From contig NZ_VDUZ01000022.1 of NCBI RefSeq assembly GCF_008039615.1, forward strand, positions 1-64,000: a stretch of DNA of 64,000 bases, given 5' to 3'. Positions 45,178-54,389 of the stretch are shown here, piece by piece. The DNA comes from Vineibacter terrae (GTDB taxonomy: Bacteria > Pseudomonadota > Alphaproteobacteria > Reyranellales > Reyranellaceae). The number at the start of each line of letters is the position of its first letter. Positions within the stretch are counted from its first letter, which is position 1. The position numbers and the translations under genes were made by a program. The notes under the pieces are model-generated. The model searched no databases, was not told the origin of the DNA, and saw nothing but the letters and a program-made list of their open reading frames with translations.

Positions 45178-46334
45178 GGGAACAGCCCCGGATCGTCCTT
45201 GAGGACGAGCAGCAGGTTGGCGGTGTTGGCCAGGATGCGGTCGTTGCTGACCATCAGCGCCGCCGAGTGGGCGTCACGCAGATGCCGGCCGACGCTGAAC
45301 TCGCTGTCGTTGCGGTAGCCGGAAATGCCGCAGATCAGCAGGGCGTGGTTCACCACCTGCACCGCCATCTGCGACGTGCCGATCTTGAGGTTGTTCATCG
45401 CCACCGCGAACGACAGCGCGGTGAGCCGCTCGGCCGAGCCCAGCGCCGCCTCGTACTGCCGTGCTGCCGCCACCACGTTCGACTTCATGTGCTGCAGCAG
45501 GTTCATCGACTCGGCCAGCCGCAGGGCGCCCGGCGGGGTGCTGCCCGGCTTCTTGCGCGCCTCGGCGCGCACGAAGGTGCGCGCGCGCGCCACGGCGTCG
45601 GTAGCGATGCCCAGCCACAGGCTGCTCCAGGTCAGGTGCGACGTCGGCAGCATGGTCTGGGCCGAGATGTCGGCATAGGGCAGGGGCAGGATCTGGGCCA
45701 CGTCGCCGGCCGCGTGCAGCCAGTAGCCGTTGCTGCAGGTGCCGCGCATGCCCAGCGTGTCCCACGACGAGGTCTGCTCCAGCCGGTAGTCGCCTTTCAG
45801 CACCGCGACGATCACCTGGTCGGAGGCCGGCGAGTCGGGCGTGCGCCGCGCCGTGACCAGGATGCCGTCGGCATCGGCGCCGTAGGAGATCACGGTCGCG
45901 TTCTTGCTGACCTTCAGGCGCTGGCCCTCGACCTCGACGGCGCAGACGCTGCTGCGCACGTCACCGCCGACGCCGGCCTCGGAGGTCGCCGAGGCCAGAA
46001 GCAGCTGCTCGCCAGCCAGCCGCTGCAGGAGCTGACGGTGCCAGGGGCTTTGCTGGCCATGGCGCACGATGCATGCCACCTGGATCTGGTGCATGGCATA
46101 GATCATCGCAGTCGAGGCGCAGTGCTGGCCCAGGGCATGGCACAGCGACAGGATCTCGGGGATCGAGGCGCCGGCGCCGCCGAACTCCGCCGGCACCATG
46201 ACGCCCAGCAGCTTCTCCGCCTTCAGCGCCGCGAAGGATTCGCGCGGGAAGCGGGCATCGGCGTCGACGGCGCTGGCGTGCCTGGCAGCGACCTCGGCAC
46301 CAACCCGCCGCGCCCGCTGCAGCAGATCGCTCAT
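45174..46334 (-). CDS. Acyl-CoA dehydrogenase-like flavoprotein of the carrier-protein operon
   Basis: A 386-residue protein with the acyl-CoA dehydrogenase fold: N-terminal helical domain ([17 protein letters not shown]), middle beta domain ([32 protein letters not shown]) and C-terminal helices. The segment where dehydrogenases have RDAxxxxxYEGT reads [15 protein letters not shown], so the usual catalytic Glu is missing. It may act on an aminoacyl thioester, oxidise by another base, or use oxygen. It overlaps both the carrier-protein and ligase genes by four bases. Confidence 0.85.
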   Translation of the reverse strand: MSDLLQRARRVGAEVAARHASAVDADARFPRESFAALKAEKLLGVMVPAEFGGAGASIPEILSLCHALGQHCASTAMIYAMHQIQVACIVRHGQQSPWHRQLLQRLAGEQLLLASATSEAGVGGDVRSSVCAVEVEGQRLKVSKNATVISYGADADGILVTARRTPDSPASDQVIVAVLKGDYRLEQTSSWDTLGMRGTCSNGYWLHAAGDVAQILPLPYADISAQTMLPTSHLTWSSLWLGIATDAVARARTFVRAEARKKPGSTPPGALRLAESMNLLQHMKSNVVAAARQYEAALGSAERLTALSFAVAMNNLKIGTSQMAVQVVNHALLICGISGYRNDSEFSVGRHLRDAHSAALMVSNDRILANTANLLLVLKDDPGLFP

Positions 46335-46591
46335 GCGGCGGCTTTTTGGTCCAGGAGCTCGCCGACGGCGGCCTTGATGGCGTCGATGCTCTCGAAGGTC
46401 CGTCGCCGCAGCAGGCGATCCGGGAACTCAACGTCGAACTTTTCCTCCAGGCTCAGCATCAGGTTGACCGTGGCATGGGATGTCAGGCCGGCGGTGTAGA
46501 GGTCGGCCGAATCGCTGAGCGTCGCGATATCGACAGGCAAGATGCTACCTTCGCGAAAGATGTCGCGAATCATGTCGGCTACGGTCGTCAC
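46331..46591 (-). CDS. Aminoacyl carrier protein
   Basis: An 86-residue acyl-carrier-protein fold. The phosphopantetheine site is Ser38 in DLYTAGLTSHATV (canonical ACP: DSL), followed by NLMLSLEEKFDVEFPD. The GLTS-x-A-V pattern marks the carrier proteins loaded by synthetase-like ligases. The first gene of the operon, it starts with GTG at 46591 behind GGGGGA; an internal ATG at 46573 would remove six residues. A phosphopantetheinyl transferase is not in the window and must be supplied elsewhere. Confidence 0.88.
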   Translation of the reverse strand: MTTVADMIRDIFREGSILPVDIATLSDSADLYTAGLTSHATVNLMLSLEEKFDVEFPDRLLRRRTFESIDAIKAAVGELLDQKAAA

Positions 46592-46866
46592 GACGATGCG
46601 TCCCCCGAATGCGGAGTCTCAACAAGTGCTAAATATCTGAAACTAAACTATTATTTACTGCCTTTCGCTGCAATGCAAGATGCTTTTGCCCCAGCGGGGA
46701 CCAAATAATCGAAAGAGCCCTCACTATCCCAGGGTCGGTATGGCAATGCGCTTGCGGCAACGCACTGTCAACAGCGCTTCTGCGGAGACTGGTCCGGCTA
46801 TATTGGTTACCCTACCGGTGGTGCCCGCATGGCATCCCAGATGGCTATATGGTGGTGGAGGCAGTG
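46592..46866. other. Divergent region between carrier-protein operon and zinc dehydrogenase
   Basis: No gene is supported. An AT-rich stretch at about 46616-46665 contains, on the minus strand, TTGCAT followed by TAAATAAT and is the best promoter area for the carrier-protein operon. On the plus strand TATATT at about 46799-46804 may be the -10 of the dehydrogenase promoter; no good -35 is seen. Confidence 0.4.
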
Positions 46867-47946
46867 ATGCGGGCAGTAATTCTCAGGCAGGGCGATCTCG
46901 TGGTCGACACGGTGCCCGACCCGAAGCCCGGCGCCGGACAGGTGCTGGTGAAGACCCTGGCGTGCGGGATCTGCGGCTCGGACCTGCATGCCCACAAGCA
47001 CGGCCACCGGATGGTCGACGTCAGCCGGCGGGTCGGCGGGCGCGAGCCGATGGATCTCGGGCGTGACGTCATCTTCGGCCATGAGTTCTGCGCCGAGGTG
47101 CTGGACCATGGCCCCGGCACGGCCCGCACCTTGAAGCCCGGAACGCGGGTCTGCTCGGTGCCCGTCGTCGTCACCGAGCAGGGACCGCGCACCGTCGGCT
47201 ACTCGAACGACTTCCCTGGCGGGTTTGCCGAGCAGATGGTGCTGAGCGAGCCGCTGCTGATCGAAGTACCCAACGGCCTGTCGGCCGAGCACGCGGCCCT
47301 GACCGAGCCGCTCGCCGTCGGCATCCACGCCGTGGAGAAGGCGGCGGTGAAGGGTGACGAGGTGCCCCTGGTGATCGGTTGCGGCCCGGTCGGCCTGGCG
47401 GTGATCGCGGCCCTCAAGCTGAAGAAGCTGCACCCGATCATCGCGGCGGATTTCTCGCCGGCACGGCGCAAGCTGGCCGAGCAGCTGGGTGCCGACATCG
47501 TCGTCGACCCTGCCCGGACCTCGCCCTACACGACCTGGATGGACAAGGCCGCGCTCGGCGGCCCGGCGCCGGCGGTGGGTGGCCCGGTGTGGACCCCGCC
47601 GCAATACAAGCCGGCCCTGGTCTTCGAATGCGTCGGCGTGCCCGGCGTGCTGCAGAAGATCTTCGAGGGCGTGCCGCGCGGCGCCCGGGTTGTGGTCGTG
47701 GGCGTCTGCATGGAGGTCGACCAGGTCGAGCCCATGTTCGGCATCACCAAGGAGCTGAACCTGCAGTTCGTGCTGGGCTACACCCCCGAGGAGTTTGCCC
47801 GTGCGCTGCGGCTGATCGCCGAGGGCGCCGTCGATGCCGCCTCCCTGATCACGGGCAAGGTCGGCGTCGACGGCGTCAAGGCCGCCTTCGAGCAGCTCGG
47901 CAACCCCGAGCGCCATACGAAGATCCTGGTCGAGCCTTGGCGCTGA
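46867..47946 (+). CDS. Zinc-dependent alcohol dehydrogenase family protein
   Basis: A 359-residue medium-chain dehydrogenase. Catalytic zinc ligands are in CGICGSDLHAH and IFGHEFCAEV; the coenzyme motif is VIGCGPVGLAVIAALK. The four-Cys structural zinc lobe is absent. The substrate is unknown; an insertion with TSPYTTWMDKAALGG is unusual. ATG 46867 was chosen because GGAGG lies six bases upstream; ATG 46849 would add six residues without a ribosome site. Confidence 0.88.
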   Translation: MRAVILRQGDLVVDTVPDPKPGAGQVLVKTLACGICGSDLHAHKHGHRMVDVSRRVGGREPMDLGRDVIFGHEFCAEVLDHGPGTARTLKPGTRVCSVPVVVTEQGPRTVGYSNDFPGGFAEQMVLSEPLLIEVPNGLSAEHAALTEPLAVGIHAVEKAAVKGDEVPLVIGCGPVGLAVIAALKLKKLHPIIAADFSPARRKLAEQLGADIVVDPARTSPYTTWMDKAALGGPAPAVGGPVWTPPQYKPALVFECVGVPGVLQKIFEGVPRGARVVVVGVCMEVDQVEPMFGITKELNLQFVLGYTPEEFARALRLIAEGAVDAASLITGKVGVDGVKAAFEQLGNPERHTKILVEPWR

Positions 47947-48009
47947 GCCGCTGAACCGCGACAGTCACCCCGGCGCTCGCGATGATGCGGGCGCGGCGAG
48001 GGGGACGGC

Positions 48010-48525
48010 CTACCCCTGCCGGCCGGCCTCGTACAGGAACCAGACGCGGCCTTCGGCCTCGTCGATCCAGGGCTCCAGCAAGCTGGCGGTGGCGACGTCG
48101 CCGTGTTCGTTGCACAGGCCGTGCGTCTCGCGCATGCGCGCCGCGAGCTGGCTGTTGTCCTCGCGCAGCTCGGCCAGCATGTCGGACGGTGTGACGTAGT
48201 CGGCTTCGTTGTCCAGGACGCGTTGCAGGCGTGTGACATGGCCGGCTGAACGCAGGGTCATGCCCCCGAGCTTGCGCACACGTTCGGCGATCGGGTCTGC
48301 CGTCGCCAGGATCTGCGTCGCCTGCTCGTCCAGCAGCAGATGGTAGTCACGGAAGTGCGGGCCGGAGACGTGCCAGTGAAAGTTCTTCGTCTTGAAGTAC
48401 AGGGCGAACATGTCCGCGAGCAGGGCGTTGAGCGCGGCGGCGAGGTCGGCCCTGGCGTTGGATGCGAGGTCGTTCGGTGTCTGAAGCGGTGCCGTGCGCC
48501 GCTTCTGTGCATCCTTGGCCGTCAT
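48010..48525 (-). CDS. dps: Dps family DNA-binding/ferritin-like protein
   Basis: A 171-residue Dps. The ferroxidase region KNFHWHVSGPHFRDYHLLLDEQA near residue 48 holds the His and Asp/Glu ligands found at the dimer interface. The protein should form a dodecamer that stores iron and shields DNA during starvation or peroxide stress. A short basic N-terminus (MTAKDAQKRR) could bind DNA. AGGAG precedes the ATG. It is convergent with the dehydrogenase gene. Confidence 0.92.
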   Translation of the reverse strand: MTAKDAQKRRTAPLQTPNDLASNARADLAAALNALLADMFALYFKTKNFHWHVSGPHFRDYHLLLDEQATQILATADPIAERVRKLGGMTLRSAGHVTRLQRVLDNEADYVTPSDMLAELREDNSQLAARMRETHGLCNEHGDVATASLLEPWIDEAEGRVWFLYEAGRQG

Positions 48526-48553
48526 GACATGTCTCCTGGTAGCATTGACGATT

Positions 48554-49087
48554 TCAGCCCATGGACCAGAGCGCCACGAGCGGCCCGCCCGGACCGGTCA
48601 CGGGATCTGAGGCGGGGAAGGACACCTGCGCGATCTGTGCGATTGCTGCCGGCGTCGGCGCGGCCCGGCAGAGGTCCGGGCCCTGTCCCGGCGGATAGGC
48701 CCCGACCACGAGAAAATCGGCGCTGGCGTCCAATCGGCAATGGCCGGTGCCCGCCGGCAGCACGGCGACATCGCCGGCCCTGACCTCGACCTCCTGGCCG
48801 CCCGGACCGCCCAGCATCAGCCGGGCCTTGCCGCGCGCGATGCCCAGCACCTCATGCGCCGCGGTATGGTAGTGATGGTAGTCATAGACGCCGTCACGCC
48901 ATTGCGCCGGCCAGCCGGTGTGCTCGAACAAGGCCTCGAAGGCTGCCGCCGGGTCGCTGCCGGACGTGTCGACGGCGCTGCGATAGAGGAGCACCGGCAG
49001 CCGTGGGTTGTTGGGCATCCAGCCATTGGCGTCCAAACGCAGAATCTCGGGTGTCGGCGCGTCACTGCGCCGTGCTTGTGCCGGCAT
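48554..49087 (-). CDS. Cupin domain protein (YjlB-like)
   Basis: A 177-residue single-cupin protein. The metal-binding cupin motif 1 is [22 protein letters not shown], and motif 2 [18 protein letters not shown]. The layout (RLPVLLYR near the start, [12 protein letters not shown]) matches the YjlB-like cupin family, with no established reaction. GGGAGG precedes the ATG at 49087; codons before that are not part of the family. It lies 28 bases upstream of dps on the same strand, probably one unit. Confidence 0.85.
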   Translation of the reverse strand: MPAQARRSDAPTPEILRLDANGWMPNNPRLPVLLYRSAVDTSGSDPAAAFEALFEHTGWPAQWRDGVYDYHHYHTAAHEVLGIARGKARLMLGGPGGQEVEVRAGDVAVLPAGTGHCRLDASADFLVVGAYPPGQGPDLCRAAPTPAAIAQIAQVSFPASDPVTGPGGPLVALWSMG

Positions 49088-49181
49088 GGGTATCCTCCCG
49101 CGAGTCCAAGCCAGGGAAGTATGGCACTGAACGTCGCAGGCCGTCAGGCGTTTCGTGCCACACGAAGCCAGGAGAAGCACC

Positions 49182-49856
49182 ATGCGCATCGAACCCGTCT
49201 TCCTGTTCGACCTCGACGGCACGCTGGTGGACAGCGTGTACCAGCACGTGCTGGCCTGGAAGGAGGCGCTCGATGCCGAGGGTATCGAGCTGGCGGTCTG
49301 GCGCATCCACCGCAAGATCGGCATGAGCGGCGGGCTGTTCACCAACCAGCTCCTGCGCGAGACCGGTCTTGAGATCAGCACCGAACGGGTCGAGCGATTG
49401 CGTCGCGGCCACGCCGAGGCCTATCAGCGGCAATCGGCGCAGATCCGGCCGTTGCCGGGCGCGCCCGAGCTGCTGGCATGGCTGTCGCAGGCCGGTGTTC
49501 CCTGGGCGATCGCCACGAGCGGCCGCATGGAGACCGCGGCCGTCAACCTTGCCGCGCTGGGCGTCGATCCCGACCGCACGCCGGTGGTGACGCGCGACCA
49601 GGTCAAGTACGCCAAGCCGGATCCCGACCTGTTCGTCGCCGCCGCCGAGCGGTTGGGTGCGCCGATCGAAACGGCCGTGGTCGTCGGCGACAGCATCTGG
49701 GACATGCTGGCGGCAGTGCGCTGCCGCGCATTGGGGGTGGGCCTGCTGAGCGGTGGCTACGGTCCGGACGAGCTGCGGCAATCCGGCGCCTACCGCGTGT
49801 ACGAGGACCCCGCCGACCTGCTGCGGCATGTCGACGAGGTCGGCGGCCGGCGCTGA
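49182..49856 (+). CDS. HAD family hydrolase
   Basis: A 224-residue haloacid-dehalogenase-type phosphatase, phosphoglycolate phosphatase/beta-phosphoglucomutase-like. Motif I is [12 protein letters not shown], motif II IATSGR, the Lys motif YAKPDPDLF and motif [15 protein letters not shown]. Substrate is likely a small phosphate ester. ATG 49182 has GGAGAAG upstream and begins right before motif I. It is divergent from the cupin gene and convergent with the amidase, whose stop is five bases away. Confidence 0.9.
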   Translation: MRIEPVFLFDLDGTLVDSVYQHVLAWKEALDAEGIELAVWRIHRKIGMSGGLFTNQLLRETGLEISTERVERLRRGHAEAYQRQSAQIRPLPGAPELLAWLSQAGVPWAIATSGRMETAAVNLAALGVDPDRTPVVTRDQVKYAKPDPDLFVAAAERLGAPIETAVVVGDSIWDMLAAVRCRALGVGLLSGGYGPDELRQSGAYRVYEDPADLLRHVDEVGGRR

Positions 49857-49860
49857 CGCA

Positions 49861-51285
49861 TCACAGCGCCGGCCGCCGGTCAGCCCAGGGGCATGCCTGC
49901 TCGAACAGCGCCGCGACGCGCAGCACGTCGGCATCGGCCCACCAGCGGCCAACGATCTGCAGCGCCGTGGGCAGGCCGTCGCGTGCCCAGCCGGACGGCA
50001 CCGAGATCGCAGGGTGGCCGGTGAGGTTGAACGGGTACTGGTAGGCGGTCCAGCTTTGGCGGGTGAGGCCGCAAGGCTGGTTGTTGATGATCACCTGCTG
50101 CGCGGCGTCGAAGGTGGCGTCCAGGGCGGTCCGTGCCGTCGTCGGCGATACCAGGAAATCGAAGCGCTTGAACAGCCGCTGCATGGCCTGGAACAGATTG
50201 GTGCGCGCATACTCCGCGTTGCGCACGTCGGTCATGCTGAAGCCGCTACCCCATTCGGCGAAGGCGATCAGTGACTTGTCCATCTTGTCGCGCCATTGCG
50301 GGAAGCGCGGCAGCATCTTGGCCGCGATCGCCGACTGGTAGAGCACGCGCCCTTCATATTCGATCCAGTCGATGGCCTCGCTGACCGGCTCGATCTCGGC
50401 GCCCAGCGCTGCCAGCGCCGCCAGGGCGGCCTCGGTATTGGTCCGCACCTCGTCGTCGACCTGCGTGTTGGCCATCTTCTCGATGTAGCCGATGCGGATG
50501 CCGGCCAGGCGCTGACCCGCCAGCAGCGGCGTGATCGGCCGCAGGCCGGGATTGGCCAGCGACCAGGGATCGCGCTCGTCCGGTCCCACCATGGCCGACA
50601 GCATCAGGGCGGCGTCGGCCACGGTGCGGGTCATCGGCCCGGCATAGGCGTTGTTGGCGAAGACGTCGCTGGCGGTCTCCATCGGCACCGCGCCCAGCGT
50701 CGGCTTCAGCCCGACGATGCCGCACGATGCGGCCGGTCCGCGGATCGAGCCGGCGCCGTCGGTGCCGACGGCCAGCGGCCCAAGGCCGGCGGCGACGGCG
50801 GCTGCCGCGCCGCCGCTCGATCCGCCGGGCGTGCGGTCCGGCGCCCAGGGATTGCGGGTGACGCCCTGCAGCGGGCTGTCCGTGAGGCCCTTGTGGCCGA
50901 ACTCGGGTGTCGTGGTCTTGCCGATGATGATGGCGCCGGCCGCCTTCAGCCGCGCCGGCGTGACGCCGTCCGCCGCCGCCACGTGGTCGGCGAAGATGTG
51001 CGAGCCGTGGGTGGTGCGCACGCCCGCGACGTCGATCAGGTCCTTGATGCTCACCGGCACGCCATGCAGCGGGCCGAGCGCGGCGCCGGCGGCGACGGCC
51101 GCTTCGGCGGCGCGGGCAGCCGCGCGCGCCGGCTCCGCCATCACCGTGACGAAGGCATTGAGCGTGGGCTGCGTGCGCGCGATGGCGGCCAGGACGGCAT
51201 CGGTGTACTCGACCGGCGACAGCTTGCGGCGGCGTATCAGGCTGGCGGCATCGATGGCCGACAGGAAGAGAAGATCATCGTTCAT
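49861..51285 (-). CDS. Amidase (amidase signature family)
   Basis: A 474-residue amidase. The Ser-cisSer-Lys triad is visible: Lys81 in VPVSIKDLI, and the Ser residues in TPGGSSGGAAAAVAAG and GTDGAGSIRGPAA. The C-terminal TGHPAISVPSGWARDGLPTALQIVG is characteristic. It hydrolyses carboxamides; GatA is excluded because gatB and gatC are absent and the length and C-terminus differ. It is preceded by 270 bases without a gene that hold a family B repeat. Confidence 0.9.
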   Translation of the reverse strand: MNDDLLFLSAIDAASLIRRRKLSPVEYTDAVLAAIARTQPTLNAFVTVMAEPARAAARAAEAAVAAGAALGPLHGVPVSIKDLIDVAGVRTTHGSHIFADHVAAADGVTPARLKAAGAIIIGKTTTPEFGHKGLTDSPLQGVTRNPWAPDRTPGGSSGGAAAAVAAGLGPLAVGTDGAGSIRGPAASCGIVGLKPTLGAVPMETASDVFANNAYAGPMTRTVADAALMLSAMVGPDERDPWSLANPGLRPITPLLAGQRLAGIRIGYIEKMANTQVDDEVRTNTEAALAALAALGAEIEPVSEAIDWIEYEGRVLYQSAIAAKMLPRFPQWRDKMDKSLIAFAEWGSGFSMTDVRNAEYARTNLFQAMQRLFKRFDFLVSPTTARTALDATFDAAQQVIINNQPCGLTRQSWTAYQYPFNLTGHPAISVPSGWARDGLPTALQIVGRWWADADVLRVAALFEQACPWADRRPAL

Positions 51286-51435
51286 GGATGGAGCGCACTC
51301 GCTTTCGTGCTTTCGATTCGACGGGCACGTGCTTCCGAGCGCAAGGAGGAAACTTCCCGCGAACAGGAGATGTTCGCTGCGCTCGATATGACATAGCGTT
51401 GTTGGCTACCTGGAATCGCTGGTCGCTGATACACC

Positions 51436-51523
51436 TGTCATCCCGAGCGCAGCGAGGGATCTCCTGCGGCAAGGCGCACGGTGCGCCATTCGCGGGAGAT
51501 CCCTCGCTGCGCTCGGGATGACA
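51436..51523. repeat. Family B palindromic repeat
   Basis: An 88-base inverted repeat with ends TGTCATCCCGAGCGCAGCGA and its complement and loop around GGCGCACGGTGCGCC. It lies between greB and the amidase gene, both on the minus strand; the flanking bases (51286-51435) contain no gene. Confidence 0.85.
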
Positions 51524-51555
51524 GTCATGACTCACCTTTTGCCAATAGCCGGTTA

Positions 51556-52113
51556 CTAGCTCGCATCCGGGTAGCGGATCGCGATCACCTCGATGCTGTC
51601 CGGGCCGGCCGGGGTGCGCACCTCCACGGAGTCGCCCTCCTGGGCTTTCAGCAGCGCACGCGCCACGGGCGAGATCCAGCTCACATGGCCGCGGTCGAGG
51701 TCGACCTCGTCGACGCCGACGATCGTGATGGTGTGCTCCTCGTCACGGCCGTTCACGTAGGTGACGGTGGCGCCGAAGAACACCTGATCGCGGTTCGGCT
51801 GCCTGGCCGGGTCGACGACCTGGGCGGCCGACAGCCGCTTGCTCAGGAAGCGGATGCGGCGGTCGATCTCGCGCAGCCGCTTCTTGCCGTAGAGATAGTC
51901 GCCGTTCTCCGAGCGGTCGCCGTTGGCGGCAGCCCATGACACGACCTTCACCACCTCGGGCCGTTCGACATCCATCAGGTTCATCAGCTCGGCGCGCAGG
52001 CGCGCGAAGCCCGACGGCGTGATGTAGTTCTTGACGCCGGTCGGCAGCGACGACGCATCGGGCGGATCGTCGTCGATGTCGCCGTCGGTCTCCTTGGTGA
52101 AAGCCTTGCTCAT
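51556..52113 (-). CDS. greB: Transcription elongation factor GreB
   Basis: A 185-residue Gre factor. The N-terminus MSKAFTKE and the coiled-coil with the acidic tip ANGDRSENGDYLYGKKRLREIDRR are GreB hallmarks; the C-terminal FKBP-like domain follows (FGATVTYVNG, IVGVDEVD, SPVARALLKAQEGD). It rescues backtracked RNA polymerase by stimulating transcript cleavage. An acidic insertion (DGDIDDDPPDASS) follows the start. It begins ten bases after the DsbA-family gene and probably shares its message. Confidence 0.93.
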   Translation of the reverse strand: MSKAFTKETDGDIDDDPPDASSLPTGVKNYITPSGFARLRAELMNLMDVERPEVVKVVSWAAANGDRSENGDYLYGKKRLREIDRRIRFLSKRLSAAQVVDPARQPNRDQVFFGATVTYVNGRDEEHTITIVGVDEVDLDRGHVSWISPVARALLKAQEGDSVEVRTPAGPDSIEVIAIRYPDAS

Positions 52114-52123
52114 GACAGTCGTT

Positions 52124-52756
52124 CTACCATCCTTGACGGGCACGCAGCGAATCCAGCGCCCGGTCGACGAAGTCAAGCCGGTCCTGGCCCCAGAAACGTT
52201 CACCCTCGATGACGAAGGTCGGTGCGCCGAACACGCCCAGCGCCTCGGCCTCGTCGCTGTACTGCTTGTACAACGCCTGTACTGCCGGGCTGGTTTCAGC
52301 CTGCACCAGGGCAGCGCCGTCGAAGCCATTCTCGTCGCCGATCTGGCGCCGCACGTCGGGGGCGGCAGTGTCGCGCTCCTCGGCCCAGAGCGCGCGCAGC
52401 AGCGCGTGCGACAAGCGGAAAGCGTCGAGGCCGGCATTCTGGGCTGCGATCACCATCCATCCCGGCCGCTTGTTCCAATCGGGATCGGTGACCACCTGCG
52501 GATAATGCCGCGGCTCCAGGTTCAGGGGCATGCTGAGATGACGGCGCCAGCGGTCGAGCTCCAGGGCGTGGTAGGTGCGGCGCGGCTGCGGGCGGGTGCG
52601 CAGCGGCACGCCGCCGGTCCGGGGCACGACGGCTTGGAAATCATAGGGCTTCAGCACCAGCTTGACGCGGTGCCGGCGCACGATGTCCTGCAGCCGCGGC
52701 CCGGCGAAGTAGGCCCACGGCGAGGACAGGCTGTAGAAGCATGGCAGTTCGATCAT
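52124..52756 (-). CDS. DsbA-family / HCCA isomerase-like protein
   Basis: A 210-residue thioredoxin-fold protein with YSLSSPWAYFAGPRL at the active site, Ser instead of CxxC, and GVFGAPTFVIEGERFWGQDRLDFV near the C-terminus. This is the 2-hydroxychromene-2-carboxylate isomerase / glutathione S-transferase kappa branch. It is a distant paralogue of the gene at 8019-8618. The ATG at 52756 lies 49 bases from the divergent FAD oxidoreductase start. Confidence 0.85.
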   Translation of the reverse strand: MIELPCFYSLSSPWAYFAGPRLQDIVRRHRVKLVLKPYDFQAVVPRTGGVPLRTRPQPRRTYHALELDRWRRHLSMPLNLEPRHYPQVVTDPDWNKRPGWMVIAAQNAGLDAFRLSHALLRALWAEERDTAAPDVRRQIGDENGFDGAALVQAETSPAVQALYKQYSDEAEALGVFGAPTFVIEGERFWGQDRLDFVDRALDSLRARQGW

Positions 52757-52805
52757 CACGTCGGACTCTGCTAAGAGGGCGCTGTCGCAGGGCAGGGGCG
52801 CTCGG

Positions 52806-54311
52806 ATGGACAAGATCCTCGACACGGTCGAGGCCCGCAAGGGTGGTGGCGCGGCGGCGCCGAAGGGCCTGGCGGCGCTGGAGCGCGCGGCCCGGCATGA
52901 CCTCGACCGGCTCAACTATCCGGCGGCGGACTGGGTGCTGCCCGCCATCGGCCCCGACGGCGGCCCGGCGCTGGACGTGCTGGTCGTCGGCGGTGGCATG
53001 TGCGGCCAGACGGCAGCCTTCGCCCTGCGCCGCGAAGGCGTGCGCAATATCCGCGTCGTCGACCGCAATCCGCAGGGCCGCGAGGGTCCGTGGGGGACGT
53101 TCGCGCGCATGGAAACGCTGCGCTCGCCCAAGCAGCTCACCGGCCCCGACCTGGGCGTGGCGACGCTCACCTATCGCGCCTGGTACGAGGCGCATCACGG
53201 CATCGACGGCTGGCAGGCCTTGCACAAGGCGCCGCGGCTGGACTGGCTCGACTACCTGCTGTGGGTGCGCCGCGTCGCCGAGCTGCCGATCGAGAACGAT
53301 ACGGCCATGACATCGCTGGACGCCGACGGCGCGTTCCTGCGGGTGAGCCTGCAGGGGCCGCGCGGCCGCGAGGTCATCTTCGCGCGCAAGGTCGTGCTGG
53401 CGCTGGGCCGCGACGGCAGCGGCGCGCCGCGCTGGCCGGCCTTCGCGTCGTTCGATCCCGCCGGCGCCGCCGCGCGCGGCCGCGTGTTTCATTCGTCCGA
53501 TTCCATTGATTTCGCGGCGCTGGCCGGGCGTCGTGTCGGCGTGCTGGGCGCCGGCGCCTCGGCATTCGACAATGCCGGCGCCGCCCTGGAGGCGGGTGCC
53601 CGCGGGGTGATCATGTTCACGCGCCGGCGCTTCCTGCCGCAGGTCAACAAGTCCAAGGGTGCGTCCTTCCCTGGCTTCCAGCGCGGCTTCGCAGCGCTCG
53701 ACGACGACCGGCGCTGGCGGTTCATGACCTACATCTTCGACGAGCAGGCGCCGCCGCCGCATGAATCGGTGCTGCGCTGCGATCGTCATGCCGGCTTTGC
53801 GATCCGTTTCAGCGAGCCGTGGATGGACCTCGCCGTCGACGCCGATGGTGTTGCGGTGACGACGCGCACCGGCCGGCATCGCTTCGATGCCGTCATCATC
53901 GCGACCGGTTTCGATGTCGACCTCACCGAGCGCCCCGAGCTGGCATCGCTGCGCGACGAGGTCCTGCTGTGGGCCGATCGCCGCGCACCGGCGGAGATCG
54001 CCGCCGAGCCGGAGGCGGCGCGCTTTCCCTATCTCGGTGACGGCTTCCAGCTTTGTCCGCGCGACGCCGGCGCGACACCGCGGCTGGCCGATATCCACGT
54101 CTTCAATTGGGGCTGCACCATGAGCCACGGACCGCTGGCGGGCGATATCCCGGGACTGGGGATCGGTGCTGCGCGGCTGGCGCAGGCGATCGTGCGCGAT
54201 CTGTTCGTAGCCGATGCCGATCGCCATTTCGAAGCCCTGGTCGCCCACGAGGAGCCGGAACTGGCGCCGACCCGATATTTCGTGCCGCGCGAGCAGCGCG
54301 GCATCGAATAG
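52806..54311 (+). CDS. NAD(P)/FAD-dependent monooxygenase-like protein
   Basis: A 501-residue two-nucleotide-fold flavoprotein. The FAD motif is VLVVGGGMCGQTAAFALRREG near residue 58 and the second, NADPH-type motif GVLGAGASAFDNAG near residue 245; IIATGFDVDL is the ATG-type motif of flavin monooxygenases. It resembles FMO/lysine N-hydroxylase-like enzymes, but the substrate is unknown. A PhyH-family gene follows 78 bases later on the same strand, so the two may modify the same compound. Confidence 0.85.
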   Translation: MDKILDTVEARKGGGAAAPKGLAALERAARHDLDRLNYPAADWVLPAIGPDGGPALDVLVVGGGMCGQTAAFALRREGVRNIRVVDRNPQGREGPWGTFARMETLRSPKQLTGPDLGVATLTYRAWYEAHHGIDGWQALHKAPRLDWLDYLLWVRRVAELPIENDTAMTSLDADGAFLRVSLQGPRGREVIFARKVVLALGRDGSGAPRWPAFASFDPAGAAARGRVFHSSDSIDFAALAGRRVGVLGAGASAFDNAGAALEAGARGVIMFTRRRFLPQVNKSKGASFPGFQRGFAALDDDRRWRFMTYIFDEQAPPPHESVLRCDRHAGFAIRFSEPWMDLAVDADGVAVTTRTGRHRFDAVIIATGFDVDLTERPELASLRDEVLLWADRRAPAEIAAEPEAARFPYLGDGFQLCPRDAGATPRLADIHVFNWGCTMSHGPLAGDIPGLGIGAARLAQAIVRDLFVADADRHFEALVAHEEPELAPTRYFVPREQRGIE

Positions 54312-54389
54312 CTGCTGCGCGCCGCAGGCCATGCCCGGCGGCCGCAGAACCTTGCACGCTTGCGAAAGCCGTTTCGGGAGGTCGCCGCC

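Noticed and set aside
46331-46591. Carrier protein as fatty-acid-synthesis AcpP
   Set aside because: It has GLTSHATV instead of GADSLDTVE, and its neighbours are the synthetase-like ligase and DUF1839 rather than fab genes.
49861-51285. Amidase as GatA subunit of glutamyl-tRNA amidotransferase
   Set aside because: The amidase signature is shared, but gatB and gatC are absent and the C-terminal half follows the general amidase pattern.
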